This document shows, in pieces, positions 1 to 8,276 of a stretch of DNA of 64,000 nucleotides. The stretch lies in the NCBI RefSeq assembly GCF_017744015.1, contig NZ_JAGHRA010000018.1, positions 1 through 64,000 on the forward strand. The letters are read 5' to 3'. Origin of the DNA: Paracoccus sp. R12_2 (lineage in GTDB: Bacteria; Pseudomonadota; Alphaproteobacteria; Rhodobacterales; Rhodobacteraceae). How positions within the stretch are numbered: position 1 is the stretch's first letter; the number at the start of each line of letters is the position of its first letter. Under the pieces are notes generated by a model. It searched no databases. It saw only the letters and a program-made list of their open reading frames with translations, and was not told the DNA's origin. Made by a program: the position numbers and the translations under genes.

Positions 1-302
1 AACTGAACGGCCAGCCGCGTTCGATCCGGGTGCCGAACCGCAAGGTGGCGGGCAGCGCGGCGGCGCGGCCCAAGGCCGATCCGGCAAACGCAAGCCATGT
101 CGGTGCGCCGATGCCGGGCGTCGTGGCATCGGTCGCGGTCAACGCGGGGCAGGCGGTCAAGCAGGGCGACATGCTGCTGACCATCGAGGCGATGAAGATG
201 GAAACCGGCATCCATGCCGACCGCGACGGCACCATCAAGGCCCTGCACGTCGCCGCGGGTCAGCAGATCGACGCCAAGGATCTGATGGTCGAGTTCGAAT
301 AG
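1..302 (+). CDS. pyc: Pyruvate carboxylase, C-terminal biotinyl domain (partial)
   Basis: Only the 3' end of this gene is in the window; the reading frame is open from base 3. The last 80 or so residues form a biotinyl/lipoyl carrier domain with the biotinylation motif EAMKME, whose Lys would carry biotin. The residues just before it (LNGQPRSIRVPNR) resemble the linker before the carrier domain in pyruvate carboxylase, which makes pyruvate carboxylase more likely than an acyl-CoA carboxylase alpha subunit. The enzyme makes oxaloacetate from pyruvate and bicarbonate in the cytoplasm. It ends with TAG at 300-302. The 281 bases up to the RpiR gene hold no convincing gene. Assignment of the domain is secure; assignment of the enzyme is by family resemblance. 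Confidence 0.85.
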   Translation, partial: LNGQPRSIRVPNRKVAGSAAARPKADPANASHVGAPMPGVVASVAVNAGQAVKQGDMLLTIEAMKMETGIHADRDGTIKALHVAAGQQIDAKDLMVEFE

Positions 303-542
303 TGTCAGGATGAGCGCACACGATGACGACGCAGACGGCACAATCCAGACGGAGCCATAGTCGATTTTCGCTCGTCCAACTTGAGTTTCTCGGCGCATGC
401 TTGGGCTTGGCACCAGAAAACGCTACGGTGCCATCATTGCCCGAACAGTTCCCAGCTCTTTGCGATGGGGTCACGGAAACGGGAGAGTGCATATCTTTCT
501 TGTTCGAATTGGGCGAAAGTCCAAAAAGACGCTTGGGCATCT

Positions 543-558
543 GGCAATAAATGTTGCA
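543..558. promoter_or_regulatory. Candidate RpiR operator (autoregulatory site)
   Basis: GGCAATAAATGTTGCA is an imperfect inverted repeat (GCAAT / GTTGC) ending 25 bases before the likely RpiR start at 584. The same pattern, TGCAAY-4 bases-ATTGCA, recurs at 6069-6084 before the first sugar ABC operon and at 9537-9552 in a divergent promoter. That distribution suggests the operator of the RpiR protein encoded here. Binding is inferred, not shown. Confidence 0.5.
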
Positions 559-583
559 AGATAGCGCGAAAAGGAACTTGCAC

Positions 584-1456
584 ATGATGCCCCACCCGTC
601 CCCTCAAAACTACGAAGAGCTGATCAGGGTAATCCATGATCGCCACGACAACATGAGCAAGACTTATCAGCGAATTTCCGTCTTCTTGACTCAGAACCCG
701 AACGATGTCGCTGTGCAGTCGGTGAACGCGATCGCCGAGCGGTGCGGTATCCACGCCTCAAGCTTTGTGCGGTTCGCCCAGTCCTTGGGATACAAGGGAT
801 TCAAGGAGTTGCAGACGCTATTCCAAAAGCGACTGGCAACGGCAGCTCCTGGATTCGAAGCAAGAGTGAAGGCTTTAGAGGAAGAACTACAATCCTCCCC
901 GCAGCGGTCGGAGATGGGCTTTCTGCGTGATCTTGTCGTTCGGGATATCGCTTCGCTTCAATTGCTACTGGATGAGATTGATGACCAAGGCTTGGCATCG
1001 GCGGCGGACATCTTGTTCAAGGCCGATGTGATCTATTTGATCGGACAACTCAGAGCTGAGCCGGTCGTCGATCTTTTGCGCTATGTGTTAACGATGCTGG
1101 GAAAGCGGTGTGTTCTTCTGGATGCCAGCGGGGGACTTGCAACGCATATGGCGCGCACAATTGGAAAACGAGACGCCCTCGTTTCAGTCTCGTTCCGCTT
1201 CTACGCCAATGAAGTTGTGAATATTGTAGAAGAGGCTGGCCAGCGGGACACAACGATCATTGCGATAACTGATAGCACCCTGTCGCCGTTGGCGAAATGG
1301 GCGACGGTTTTGTTTCCGGTGCCGGAGCACGACTACACATTTTCCAGATCCTTGGCCGCGCCGATGTGTCTCGCGCAGGCATTGGTGGTGGCCGTCGCGG
1401 CGCGCGTGCAGCAGAATGTGGAAGATCCTAGAATTCCAACTGTGACGGGAAGCTAG
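584..1456 (+). CDS. RpiR/MurR-family transcriptional regulator
   Basis: The protein has an N-terminal RpiR-type helix-turn-helix (VNAIAERCGIHASSFVRFAQSLGYKGFKELQ) followed by a SIS sugar-phosphate-binding domain in the second half (YLIGQLRAEPVVDLLRYVL onward). Such regulators bind palindromes and respond to phosphosugars. I chose ATG 584 because AAGGAA (571-576) lies seven bases before it; an in-frame ATG at 551 would overlap the putative operator at 543-558. It is convergent with the TauE/SafE gene and the two stop codons overlap in the palindrome CTAG at 1453-1456. It probably regulates the adjacent sugar ABC operon and the oxidoreductase genes to 13 kb, because its candidate operators lie there. 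The ligand is unknown. Confidence 0.85.
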   Translation: MMPHPSPQNYEELIRVIHDRHDNMSKTYQRISVFLTQNPNDVAVQSVNAIAERCGIHASSFVRFAQSLGYKGFKELQTLFQKRLATAAPGFEARVKALEEELQSSPQRSEMGFLRDLVVRDIASLQLLLDEIDDQGLASAADILFKADVIYLIGQLRAEPVVDLLRYVLTMLGKRCVLLDASGGLATHMARTIGKRDALVSVSFRFYANEVVNIVEEAGQRDTTIIAITDSTLSPLAKWATVLFPVPEHDYTFSRSLAAPMCLAQALVVAVAARVQQNVEDPRIPTVTGS

Positions 1457-2223
1457 ATCCCTGCAATTCCGTCCCAGATCAACTTTAGCCCCACCAGCGC
1501 CACCGATGCATAGGTAAATGGATAGAAAACACTGGCTCTCATATGCCTAACTATCCAGCTTCCGAGATATGTTGCAAATATTGCAAGTGGCAGCATTGTC
1601 CCTGCACGAGCGAGGTTGTTGATATCCAGGCCGCCCATTGCGGCGTATGGGATGAGTTTGATGACATTCGTGGCGGCAAAGAACATGACGCACGTGCCAG
1701 TAAAGAGTCTGGGATCCAACCTGAGCGGGATCATATAGATCTGTAAGGGAGGGGCCCCCGCGTGTGCCACGAAACTGGCGTAGCCTGCCAGCCCTCCCCA
1801 AACGCGTGCAGAGGTTCCAGACCCAGTCGAAATTGGATCTGAGACCGTCCCAGCCACAGCGCGCAGCACGAACGCAAGCGAAACGATACCGACGATAACG
1901 CGGACGACTGAATCAGAGACAATCTCGGCTGTCGCCCAGCCAACCGCGATGCCGACCAGCGCTCCAGGAAAGAGAAGTCTAAAGATACTCCAGTTAACCC
2001 ACCCGCGCCAGCTGCTGACGCTGACAATATCCATGATGATCAGCACCGGTAGCAGGATGGATGCCGCCTTGAAAGGAGGCATGACCAACGCCATCAGAGG
2101 CACGCCAAGCAAGCTCATTCCGCCGAGTCCGCCCTTGGAAAGACCCACGAGCGCAACTGCCAAAGAGGTAATTGCGAGTTCAAGCGGCGTTGAGAAAATG
2201 TTCCAGACCATCCAATCGACCAT
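1453..2223 (-). CDS. TauE/SafE-family sulfite or sulfoacetate exporter-like membrane protein
   Basis: A hydrophobic protein of about 256 residues with the glycine-rich TauE/SafE start (ALVGLSKGGLGGMSLLGVPL) and seven or eight probable membrane helices. The family exports small organic or inorganic anions such as sulfite across the inner membrane; the substrate here is unknown. The frame stays open upstream to 2319, but that would overlap the upstream permease gene and add a charged, non-conserved leader, so ATG 2223 (or 2211) is preferred. It is the last gene of the operon SBP-ATPase-permease, transcribed leftwards. A TauE-like gene at the end of a ribose-type ABC operon is unusual and may mean that the substrate is a sulfonated or acidic sugar, but that is a guess. 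Confidence 0.75.
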   Translation of the reverse strand: MVDWMVWNIFSTPLELAITSLAVALVGLSKGGLGGMSLLGVPLMALVMPPFKAASILLPVLIIMDIVSVSSWRGWVNWSIFRLLFPGALVGIAVGWATAEIVSDSVVRVIVGIVSLAFVLRAVAGTVSDPISTGSGTSARVWGGLAGYASFVAHAGAPPLQIYMIPLRLDPRLFTGTCVMFFAATNVIKLIPYAAMGGLDINNLARAGTMLPLAIFATYLGSWIVRHMRASVFYPFTYASVALVGLKLIWDGIAGI

Positions 2224-2272
2224 TAACCAGAAGATCCGAGGCCGCAGCCCCGGATCAAAGGGATCGCACGAT

Positions 2273-3289
2273 TTATGCTTTTTTGCTTCGCGCTTTCTGG
2301 CGATAGACATCTGCGACAACCGCCGCGACGATTATCATGCCCTTCACGATCTCTTGGTAGTAGGCGTCGACCCGCAAGAACGTGAAACCGGACATCATTA
2401 GACCGAGAATTAGCGTGCCCACGACAGTGCCGAAAATCTTCCCGCGGCCTCCAGCCAAGGATGTGCCCCCGATCACAGCCGCAGCGATGGCATCAAGCTC
2501 ATACATCATGCCCATGCCCGCTTGAGCGGTTTCTGCGCGGGCTGCGGTCACGATACCCGCAAGGCCTGCCAGCAATCCTGCGATCGCGTAAACCTTGACC
2601 AGATGGCGCTGGACGTTGATCCCGGAGACGCGAGCCGCTTGCGGATTAGCTCCGATCGCATAGGTGAACTTTCCATACCTAGTATACTTTAGCGCGATAT
2701 GGAAAATCACCGCTACGCCAAGAAAGATGAATACCGGCAGAGCTCCGTTACCGATCGTGGCAAATCCTTCAGTAGGAAAGCTCACAGGTTGACCCTTCGT
2801 ATACCACTTCGCCACACCTCTAGCAGTAACCATCATCCCGAGAGTTGCGATGAATGGGGGGATGCCTGTGCGGGCAATCAGCAAACCGTTTACGATACCC
2901 GCAAATAAGCCCATGCAAAGACCAACTGCTAAAGGAATGATGACAGGCAATCCGGTCAGTGACGGATAAACGGCCCTTTCGTAACCCGATGCTTGGGCGA
3001 AGCTCATCGCCACCATTGCGGTCATTGCGACAACTGATCCGGAACTCAGGTCGATGCCACCAGTGATTATGACTTGCGTCACACCAATAGCGATGATCCC
3101 GACCACTGAAACCTGGAGAATCATAATTGTCAGGCGTTGGGGATTCATCAAGAAGCTCTGACCTTGAAATATCCAGCCAAGCACCTCGAATACCAAAGCA
3201 ACACCAATCAATACCATCAGGATGCTGAGATCGCTTGGTAAGCGGCGAATTTCCTTCCTCGCCGTCGGTTCAATCTGCACGTCTTCCAT
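2273..3289 (-). CDS. Ribose-type sugar ABC transporter permease
   Basis: A 338-residue BPD_transp_2 permease of the RbsC/XylH type, with about ten membrane segments and the family signature [15 protein letters not shown] near the first third. It also has [20 protein letters not shown] near the end, typical of carbohydrate-uptake transporter class 2 (CUT2). It forms the membrane pore for a monosaccharide or related compound, with the ATPase at 3328 and the binding protein at 4921. ATG 3289 follows GAGGAGCTAAG. The gap to the ATPase gene is 38 bases, so it is in the same operon. The 3' end overlaps an upstream extension of the TauE-like frame, but not the start chosen for that gene. Confidence 0.93.
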   Translation of the reverse strand: MEDVQIEPTARKEIRRLPSDLSILMVLIGVALVFEVLGWIFQGQSFLMNPQRLTIMILQVSVVGIIAIGVTQVIITGGIDLSSGSVVAMTAMVAMSFAQASGYERAVYPSLTGLPVIIPLAVGLCMGLFAGIVNGLLIARTGIPPFIATLGMMVTARGVAKWYTKGQPVSFPTEGFATIGNGALPVFIFLGVAVIFHIALKYTRYGKFTYAIGANPQAARVSGINVQRHLVKVYAIAGLLAGLAGIVTAARAETAQAGMGMMYELDAIAAAVIGGTSLAGGRGKIFGTVVGTLILGLMMSGFTFLRVDAYYQEIVKGMIIVAAVVADVYRQKARSKKA

Positions 3290-3327
3290 CTTAGCTCCTC
3301 CCTGCGCCCAGTAGACGCATGCGGACG

Positions 3328-4863
3328 TCAGCGCGCCGCCAGTTCCATAATTTTGACCTGATCAGCTTCTTGACGGTCGATAATTCCGGTCATGTGGCCC
3401 TCATGCATGACGAGGATCCGGTCTGACATTCCCAAGATTTCCGGCAACTCCGAAGAGATCATGATCACAGCCACGCCCTGCGCGGCCAGGCGAGAAATCA
3501 ATCGGTGAATCTCGGCCTTTGCACCGACGTCAATTCCCCGGGTGGGTTCATCAAGGATGAGGATCCGGGGTTTAGTCAGTAGCCAGCGTGCGATAAGGAC
3601 CTTCTGCTGATTGCCGCCCGAAAGGTTCTCTATCCGCTCTTCCATATTCGGGGTCTTTACCCGTAGAGCTTCGCGCATCTCGTCGCATAGCCGGCTAACG
3701 GTGCCTTGATCAACAAATCCAATCCTGACATTATTGTCCTGCAGCATGGCGATTTGCATGTTTTCGAGAATGCTTAGTGGCAGGAAACAACCAGTCTCTT
3801 TGCGATCCTCCGTTAGAAAAGCCATACCGTGCTTCATCGCGTCGGCGGGGGAACCAATAATGACCTCTTCCCCGTCGATGCGGATTTTGCCGGATGTCGC
3901 GGGCGTAACCCCGAAAAGAGCCTCGGCCACATTCGAGCGGCCCGAGCCGACGAGTCCCGCAAGGCCCAGGATCTCGCCCTTGCGAAGGTCGAAGCTTATA
4001 TCATGAAATACGCCATCCAATGTAAGGTGATCGACGCCCATTACGATATCGGTGATCTGCGCTTCTTCCTTGGGAAACATTTCCGTGATCTCGCGGCCGA
4101 CCATCATCCTGATTATGTCGTCTCGGTTCACATCCTCGCTTGCGTGGGTGCCGACATAGTGCCCATCGCGAAACACAGAAAACTCGTCCGCAATTTCGAA
4201 TAGTTCGTTCATCTTGTGGGTGATGTAGACGATCCCAATCCCACGGGCCTTCAGGTCTCGTATGATGCGGAAAAGATGATCCACTTCAGTTTCGGTCAAA
4301 GCGGATGTCGGCTCGTCCATGATCAGGACATCGGATTCATAACTGACCGCCTTGGCGATCTCGACCATCTGCCGCTGTGCGACAGTCAGGAAGCGAACCT
4401 CCGATAGGGGGTCGATGCGAATATTCAGCCGGTCAAATAGTTCCTGAGTCTGTCGCGCCATCTGTAGATGGTCCACGAGACCAAAGCGGTTCAGCGGCTC
4501 TCGCCGGATCCAGATGTTCTCGGCCACTGTCATGAAAGGCATGAGCGCCAGCTCTTGATGGATCATCGCGATTCCACGCTCCAGCGCATCAAGCGGTCCA
4601 TGTAGCGTCACTTCCTCTCCTCGAAGGCGAATCGTGCCGCGGTCCGGAGAATAAATGCCAGCTATAATCTTCATCAACGTGGATTTTCCGGCACCGTTTT
4701 CGCCCATCAACGCATGGACGGTCCCCTTCCGTAGACTGAACCGCACGTCATCCAGCGCGACTACCCCGGGAAACTCCTTGCGAATTCCGTCGATCTCAAG
4801 AAGCCTGTCGCCGACCTGCGATTTTACTCGCTCGATCGCCTCTTTGGTGTGTTCCGATATCAT
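3328..4863 (-). CDS. Ribose-type sugar ABC transporter ATP-binding protein
   Basis: A double ABC ATPase of about 511 residues, the RbsA/XylG type. The first domain has Walker [10 protein letters not shown] and Walker [12 protein letters not shown]. The second domain has the CUT2-type degenerate Walker A (GLVGSGRSN), then [17 protein letters not shown] and [15 protein letters not shown]. One half is therefore probably catalytically weak, as usual in this class. The start ATG 4863 follows AGGAGACCTTA; a longer frame to 4911 would run into the hairpin after the binding-protein gene. It powers uptake with the permease at 2273 and the binding protein at 4921. Confidence 0.95.
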   Translation of the reverse strand: MISEHTKEAIERVKSQVGDRLLEIDGIRKEFPGVVALDDVRFSLRKGTVHALMGENGAGKSTLMKIIAGIYSPDRGTIRLRGEEVTLHGPLDALERGIAMIHQELALMPFMTVAENIWIRREPLNRFGLVDHLQMARQTQELFDRLNIRIDPLSEVRFLTVAQRQMVEIAKAVSYESDVLIMDEPTSALTETEVDHLFRIIRDLKARGIGIVYITHKMNELFEIADEFSVFRDGHYVGTHASEDVNRDDIIRMMVGREITEMFPKEEAQITDIVMGVDHLTLDGVFHDISFDLRKGEILGLAGLVGSGRSNVAEALFGVTPATSGKIRIDGEEVIIGSPADAMKHGMAFLTEDRKETGCFLPLSILENMQIAMLQDNNVRIGFVDQGTVSRLCDEMREALRVKTPNMEERIENLSGGNQQKVLIARWLLTKPRILILDEPTRGIDVGAKAEIHRLISRLAAQGVAVIMISSELPEILGMSDRILVMHEGHMTGIIDRQEADQVKIMELAAR

Positions 4864-4885
4864 TAAGGTCTCCTGATGCGAGTAT

Positions 4886-4913
4886 GGGCGACGCAGCAGC
4901 AACTGCGTCACCC
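4886..4913 (-). promoter_or_regulatory. Intra-operon hairpin between binding-protein and ATPase genes
   Basis: An inverted repeat, GGGCGACGCAG - 6 bases - CTGCGTCACCC (one mismatch), lies between the binding-protein stop and the ATPase start. There is no T-run, so it is more likely an mRNA-stabilising or partial-attenuation structure than a strong terminator. Hairpins at 17204-17228 and 37137-37161 hold the same position after other binding-protein genes. Confidence 0.55.
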
Positions 4914-4920
4914 ACTGGAA

Positions 4921-5847
4921 TCAGTTCTTTGCCTTGTATTCTGCGAGATTTTCGGGGGTGACCAACTCGAACGGCACGGTCACGCGCTGTTCGAATTCCT
5001 CGCCGCGCGCGATCTTCAGCACGGTGTCAAGCGCACCCTCACCTTGTCCCTTTGCCGATTGATAGACGGTGACATCAAGATCTCCCGCTTCCATGGCAGC
5101 CAGTGCATCTTGAGTTGCATCAACCCCAGAGACGATGACGTTGTCCATCGAGACACCGGCAGATTTGAGTGCTTGGATCGCGCCAAGCGCCATCTCGTCA
5201 TTGTTTGCAATGACGGCATCTGGCTGCAGCCCAGAGGTCATCCAGTTTGTCATCAGGTCCAGAGCAGGTGTTCGCATCCAGTTCGCAGTCTGTTGATCGA
5301 GGATCTCGATCCCTTGGCAATCGTCGCTTGCCAAGACCTCTTCGGTGGCTTTCGTGCGGCCGCGCTGCCCTGTAGTGCCGAGCTGGCCCATCAGGATAAC
5401 AGCCGTGCCCTCGCCTCCCATCAGCTTGCAGACCTCTGATGCTTCAAGCCGCCCAGCTTGCTCCTCGTCCGATCCTACCCAAGCCTGGTCTGCAGGAAAC
5501 TCGTCCATATTGGCGGGAAGCATATTCACGAAAACGAGCGGCACGCCGTATTGCTCGGCCATCTTCGACATTGCCTGACCTGAATCGGCGTCTACCAGCA
5601 TGGTGATAATGCCATCGACGCCCGATGCCGCGAAATTCTCGATCTGAGATTGCTGTCTAGCGATATCGCCCTGCGCATCTTCCATCTGCACCTCAACGCC
5701 CAAATCCTTGGCGTGGCTATCGATGTTCTGGCGAAGCACCGTCAGAAAGTTGTCATCAAACAGCGACATTGCTACGCCTATCGTTTCAGCATGCGCTGCG
5801 CTGGTCATTAGCGCGCAAACTGCCGAAGCGCTCAAAAGTTTTTTCAT
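4921..5847 (-). CDS. Ribose-type sugar ABC transporter periplasmic binding protein
   Basis: A 308-residue periplasmic binding protein of the RbsB type (Peripla_BP_4). A clear Sec signal peptide is present (MKKLLSASAVCALMTSAAHA, cut before E). The mature start TIGVAMSLFDDNFLTVLRQ resembles the ribose/xylose-binding family, as does VIANNDEMALGAIQALK in the second half. It captures the substrate for the ATPase and permease encoded just downstream. GGAGGAACACCG precedes ATG 5847. It is the first gene of its operon and a TGCAAT-AAAA-ATTGCA palindrome lies 222 bases upstream. It is closely similar in sequence to the solitary binding protein at 7312, suggesting duplication or related substrates. Confidence 0.93.
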   Translation of the reverse strand: MKKLLSASAVCALMTSAAHAETIGVAMSLFDDNFLTVLRQNIDSHAKDLGVEVQMEDAQGDIARQQSQIENFAASGVDGIITMLVDADSGQAMSKMAEQYGVPLVFVNMLPANMDEFPADQAWVGSDEEQAGRLEASEVCKLMGGEGTAVILMGQLGTTGQRGRTKATEEVLASDDCQGIEILDQQTANWMRTPALDLMTNWMTSGLQPDAVIANNDEMALGAIQALKSAGVSMDNVIVSGVDATQDALAAMEAGDLDVTVYQSAKGQGEGALDTVLKIARGEEFEQRVTVPFELVTPENLAEYKAKN

Positions 5848-5908
5848 CGGTGTTCCTCCAGTTGGCTCATGAAACTTCTCTTACGACGGCAGGCAAAGCT
5901 ATTCTGTG

Positions 5909-5930
5909 CGGAAAGCACTGGTGCTTTCCG
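5909..5930. promoter_or_regulatory. Perfect inverted repeat upstream of the sugar ABC operon
   Basis: CGGAAAGCAC-TG-GTGCTTTCCG is a perfect 10-base inverted repeat lying 62 bases before the binding-protein ATG. Its size fits either a dimeric-regulator operator or a hairpin in the 5' leader. It matches neither of the two RpiR-like motifs of this region. Confidence 0.45.
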
Positions 5931-6068
5931 TAGATCTGTCCGAGCCTTGTTTATCCCCGCTGCCGATCAGGCATACTGTTGGTCTGCTCGTTGCAGAGCC
6001 TGCCATCACCTCCCAGACGCAGACGAATCTGCCCCTTCAGTTGCAGCATACGCGCACGCCCCCATCCG

Positions 6069-6084
6069 TGCAATAAAAATTGCA
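6069..6084. promoter_or_regulatory. Candidate RpiR operator, perfect palindrome
   Basis: TGCAAT-AAAA-ATTGCA has perfect six-base arms. It belongs to the same motif class as 543-558 and 9537-9552. It lies between the oxidoreductase/binding-protein operon and the sugar ABC operon, so it probably controls the latter. Confidence 0.6.
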
Positions 6085-6321
6085 GAAATCGCATCAAGCA
6101 AAATATGCTTCCAACGGATCCAACCTCCAACATTCCTGACGCGAGCCTATCCACAGCCTTTCAGCTACATACTGTGCTGAGGGAAGAGGCCCGCCACCTC
6201 GGGTTGCAGTTGGTCAAGCCAACTGACTCTAGCCAGACCTTTTGAAAACAGCTCCTAAAAACAGAGCCTTGGATTCAAAGATCTCTGAATACTCAGATGA
6301 GCGTATCTGGTGGCACACATG

Positions 6322-7278
6322 CTAGATGGGGATCTCGAGCTTTCCACCACCAACCGTTAGAAGATCGGCAATCTGTAAAGCATAGCTGGTAGCAAAGAGA
6401 CCGTCTCGTGCAGAGGCAATCTCGGAGCATCGGCGGTTGTGCAGGACGGCGCGCACCCACGCTTGATCTTGAGCACGGTAGCTTTCAGCAAAGCGACGTA
6501 TCCAGTCGCTTGAATACGCAGCGGATGCGGCTCCTTCGCGTCGCAACCGCAAAACCGCTGGCTCGGCCATCGCGATTGTCCCGTCGCGGCCGACGATCTC
6601 AGTGTGAACGTGGTAGCCGTAGCTGGCGTTCATGAAGACTTCGATTGAGATAACGATCCCAAGATTGGTCTGGAGCTCGGCAAGGATCATGTCACCAGCC
6701 TCGCCTACTGAACTTAACCTGACGTAGGTAAACTCTACACCCAATAACCACCTACATATATCGATCTCGTGGACCATGGCATTGGAGATAATCATGGACC
6801 CATCGAACCAACTTGGTGCTACGCGGTTGCGGTGTGCACAACGCACCAGCATAGGCGTTCCAATCGCACCGTGGCACAAGGCTTCTTTCATCTCACGATA
6901 ACAGGGATCGAAGCGGCGCATGAACCCGACAGAAACCAGGTCTTGTCCTGAATCTGCTTCATAGATCTCGCGACATTGCATCACAGTGGCCGCGAGGGGT
7001 TTCTCGCACAAGACAGGCTTTCCCAAGCGCAGTGCCGTCATGACCAACTCATGGTGAGTGGCGTCCGGCGAAGCAAGAATCAAAGCATCCACCGCATCGC
7101 AATGGATCAGTGCCATCCCCTTCTGAAAGATCTTACCACCATACGACGCGGCTTGCGCCCTTCCTTCGTCAGGATCCGAGACGGCAACGAGCCGCGCACC
7201 CGCAATTTCTTCGGAGAGAAGGCGTGCATGAAGTCCGCCCATCACTCCTGCGCCGATGACGCCAACACCCAAGGTCAT
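6322..7278 (-). CDS. Gfo/Idh/MocA-family oxidoreductase (inositol-dehydrogenase-like)
   Basis: A 318-residue NAD(P)-dependent sugar or polyol dehydrogenase. The Rossmann motif GVGVIGAGVMGGLHARLL is at the N-terminus and the CEKPLA motif with its catalytic Lys follows near residue 95. The C-terminal domain has the HEIDICRWLLG motif, whose His and Asp belong to the active site. Members oxidise inositols, sugars or sugar lactones, and the substrate here is not evident. ATG 7278 follows AGGAAATATTC. It is the last gene of a three-gene set: oxidoreductase, binding protein, oxidoreductase. Confidence 0.88.
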   Translation of the reverse strand: MTLGVGVIGAGVMGGLHARLLSEEIAGARLVAVSDPDEGRAQAASYGGKIFQKGMALIHCDAVDALILASPDATHHELVMTALRLGKPVLCEKPLAATVMQCREIYEADSGQDLVSVGFMRRFDPCYREMKEALCHGAIGTPMLVRCAHRNRVAPSWFDGSMIISNAMVHEIDICRWLLGVEFTYVRLSSVGEAGDMILAELQTNLGIVISIEVFMNASYGYHVHTEIVGRDGTIAMAEPAVLRLRREGAASAAYSSDWIRRFAESYRAQDQAWVRAVLHNRRCSEIASARDGLFATSYALQIADLLTVGGGKLEIPI

Positions 7279-7311
7279 GAATATTTCCTAGCTGCACGAT
7301 ATTAATGGGGA

Positions 7312-8250
7312 TCAATTGCCGGAGAAATCGTCGGCGTTTTCTGCTGTCACCAGCTCGAACGGAATGTAGACCGCCCGATTTGCCGGTTCTTCCCCCCTCG
7401 CCATCGCCGCAGCAATTTCAAGCCCTTTGCGTCCTTGACCCGCTGCATCCTGAAAGACCGTAAGGTCGATGTCCCCGGCCTCCAGTCCCATCAACGCATC
7501 AGGCGTCGCATCGATACCTGCGACCACGACGTCGTGGGGATCGACCCCGGCCGCGTTTAGCGCTTGCGCCGCACCGATCGCCATTTCATCATTATTGGCA
7601 AAGATCACATCCAGTTCGAGCCCCGCAGTCAACCAGTTGGAAACCAAATCAGCGGCTTTGCTGCGCGACCAATCTGCAACCTGAGTATCTTCGACCTGAA
7701 CGAAGTTGCATGCAGGAGTCTTGACGTATTCTTGGACGGTTTCAGTCCGGACGCGACCTGCTTGAATAAAAAGGTCGCCGGCCAAAATAACCCCCTTCGC
7801 TACGCCATCGCCTACTTTCTCCTTGACCAATCGGCATGCCTCAGCTGCCTGGATCGTGCCTGCATCAACCTCACGTGAACCCACAAAGGCCTCAAGGGCG
7901 CCGAGGTTGTCTACATTCGGCGGCTCACGGTTGATATTGACAATCGGAATACCTGCCTCAGATGCCATCTTATTCATCTGCGTGATGGCATCCGAATCAA
8001 CTGCTACCACTATGATCGCATCCACACCCAAAGAGATGAAATTCTGGATCTGGCTCAGCTGTCGAGGCACATCGTTTTGGGCATCTTCAAACTGTAGAGT
8101 CACTTCCTCGGCTTTGCCCGCTTCTTCTATACCTTCTCGCAGGATGGTCAGAAAGTTATTGTCAAACTGGGCCATTGCGACGCCAATGTCCTGAGCGTGC
8201 ACGCTGAATGCCGACATCGCAAACGCTGCAGTGATCATCATTCGTTTCAT
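7312..8250 (-). CDS. Solitary sugar ABC binding protein (RbsB type)
   Basis: About 312 residues with a signal peptide MKRMMITAAFAMSAFSVHA and the mature start QDIGVAMAQFDNNFLTILREG. This is almost parallel to the binding protein at 4921 (ETIGVAMSLFDDNFLTVLRQ), so the two are paralogs. It has FANNDEMAIGAAQALNAAG in the second lobe. No ATPase or permease accompanies it; it sits between two Gfo/Idh/MocA genes. It may deliver substrate to one of the nearby transporters. ATG 8250 is chosen because GAGGAGGAACAAG precedes it. Confidence 0.9.
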   Translation of the reverse strand: MKRMMITAAFAMSAFSVHAQDIGVAMAQFDNNFLTILREGIEEAGKAEEVTLQFEDAQNDVPRQLSQIQNFISLGVDAIIVVAVDSDAITQMNKMASEAGIPIVNINREPPNVDNLGALEAFVGSREVDAGTIQAAEACRLVKEKVGDGVAKGVILAGDLFIQAGRVRTETVQEYVKTPACNFVQVEDTQVADWSRSKAADLVSNWLTAGLELDVIFANNDEMAIGAAQALNAAGVDPHDVVVAGIDATPDALMGLEAGDIDLTVFQDAAGQGRKGLEIAAAMARGEEPANRAVYIPFELVTAENADDFSGN

Positions 8251-8276
8251 CTTGTTCCTCCTCGTTGAAATATTCT

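Larger units (their letters stand above)
5848..6321. other. Promoter region with two inverted repeats, no gene seen
   Basis: This 474-base stretch separates the end of the oxidoreductase operon from the start of the sugar ABC operon, both transcribed leftwards. It is AT-richer than its surroundings (6061-6120 has 25 G/C in 60). It contains a perfect inverted repeat at 5909-5930 and the RpiR-like palindrome at 6069-6084. The open frames within it have no ribosome binding sites or family features, so I see no gene. Confidence 0.6.

Noticed and set aside
323-550. A 75-codon frame between the carboxylase and the RpiR gene
   Set aside because: No ribosome site, no family features, and it runs into the candidate RpiR operator at 543-558.
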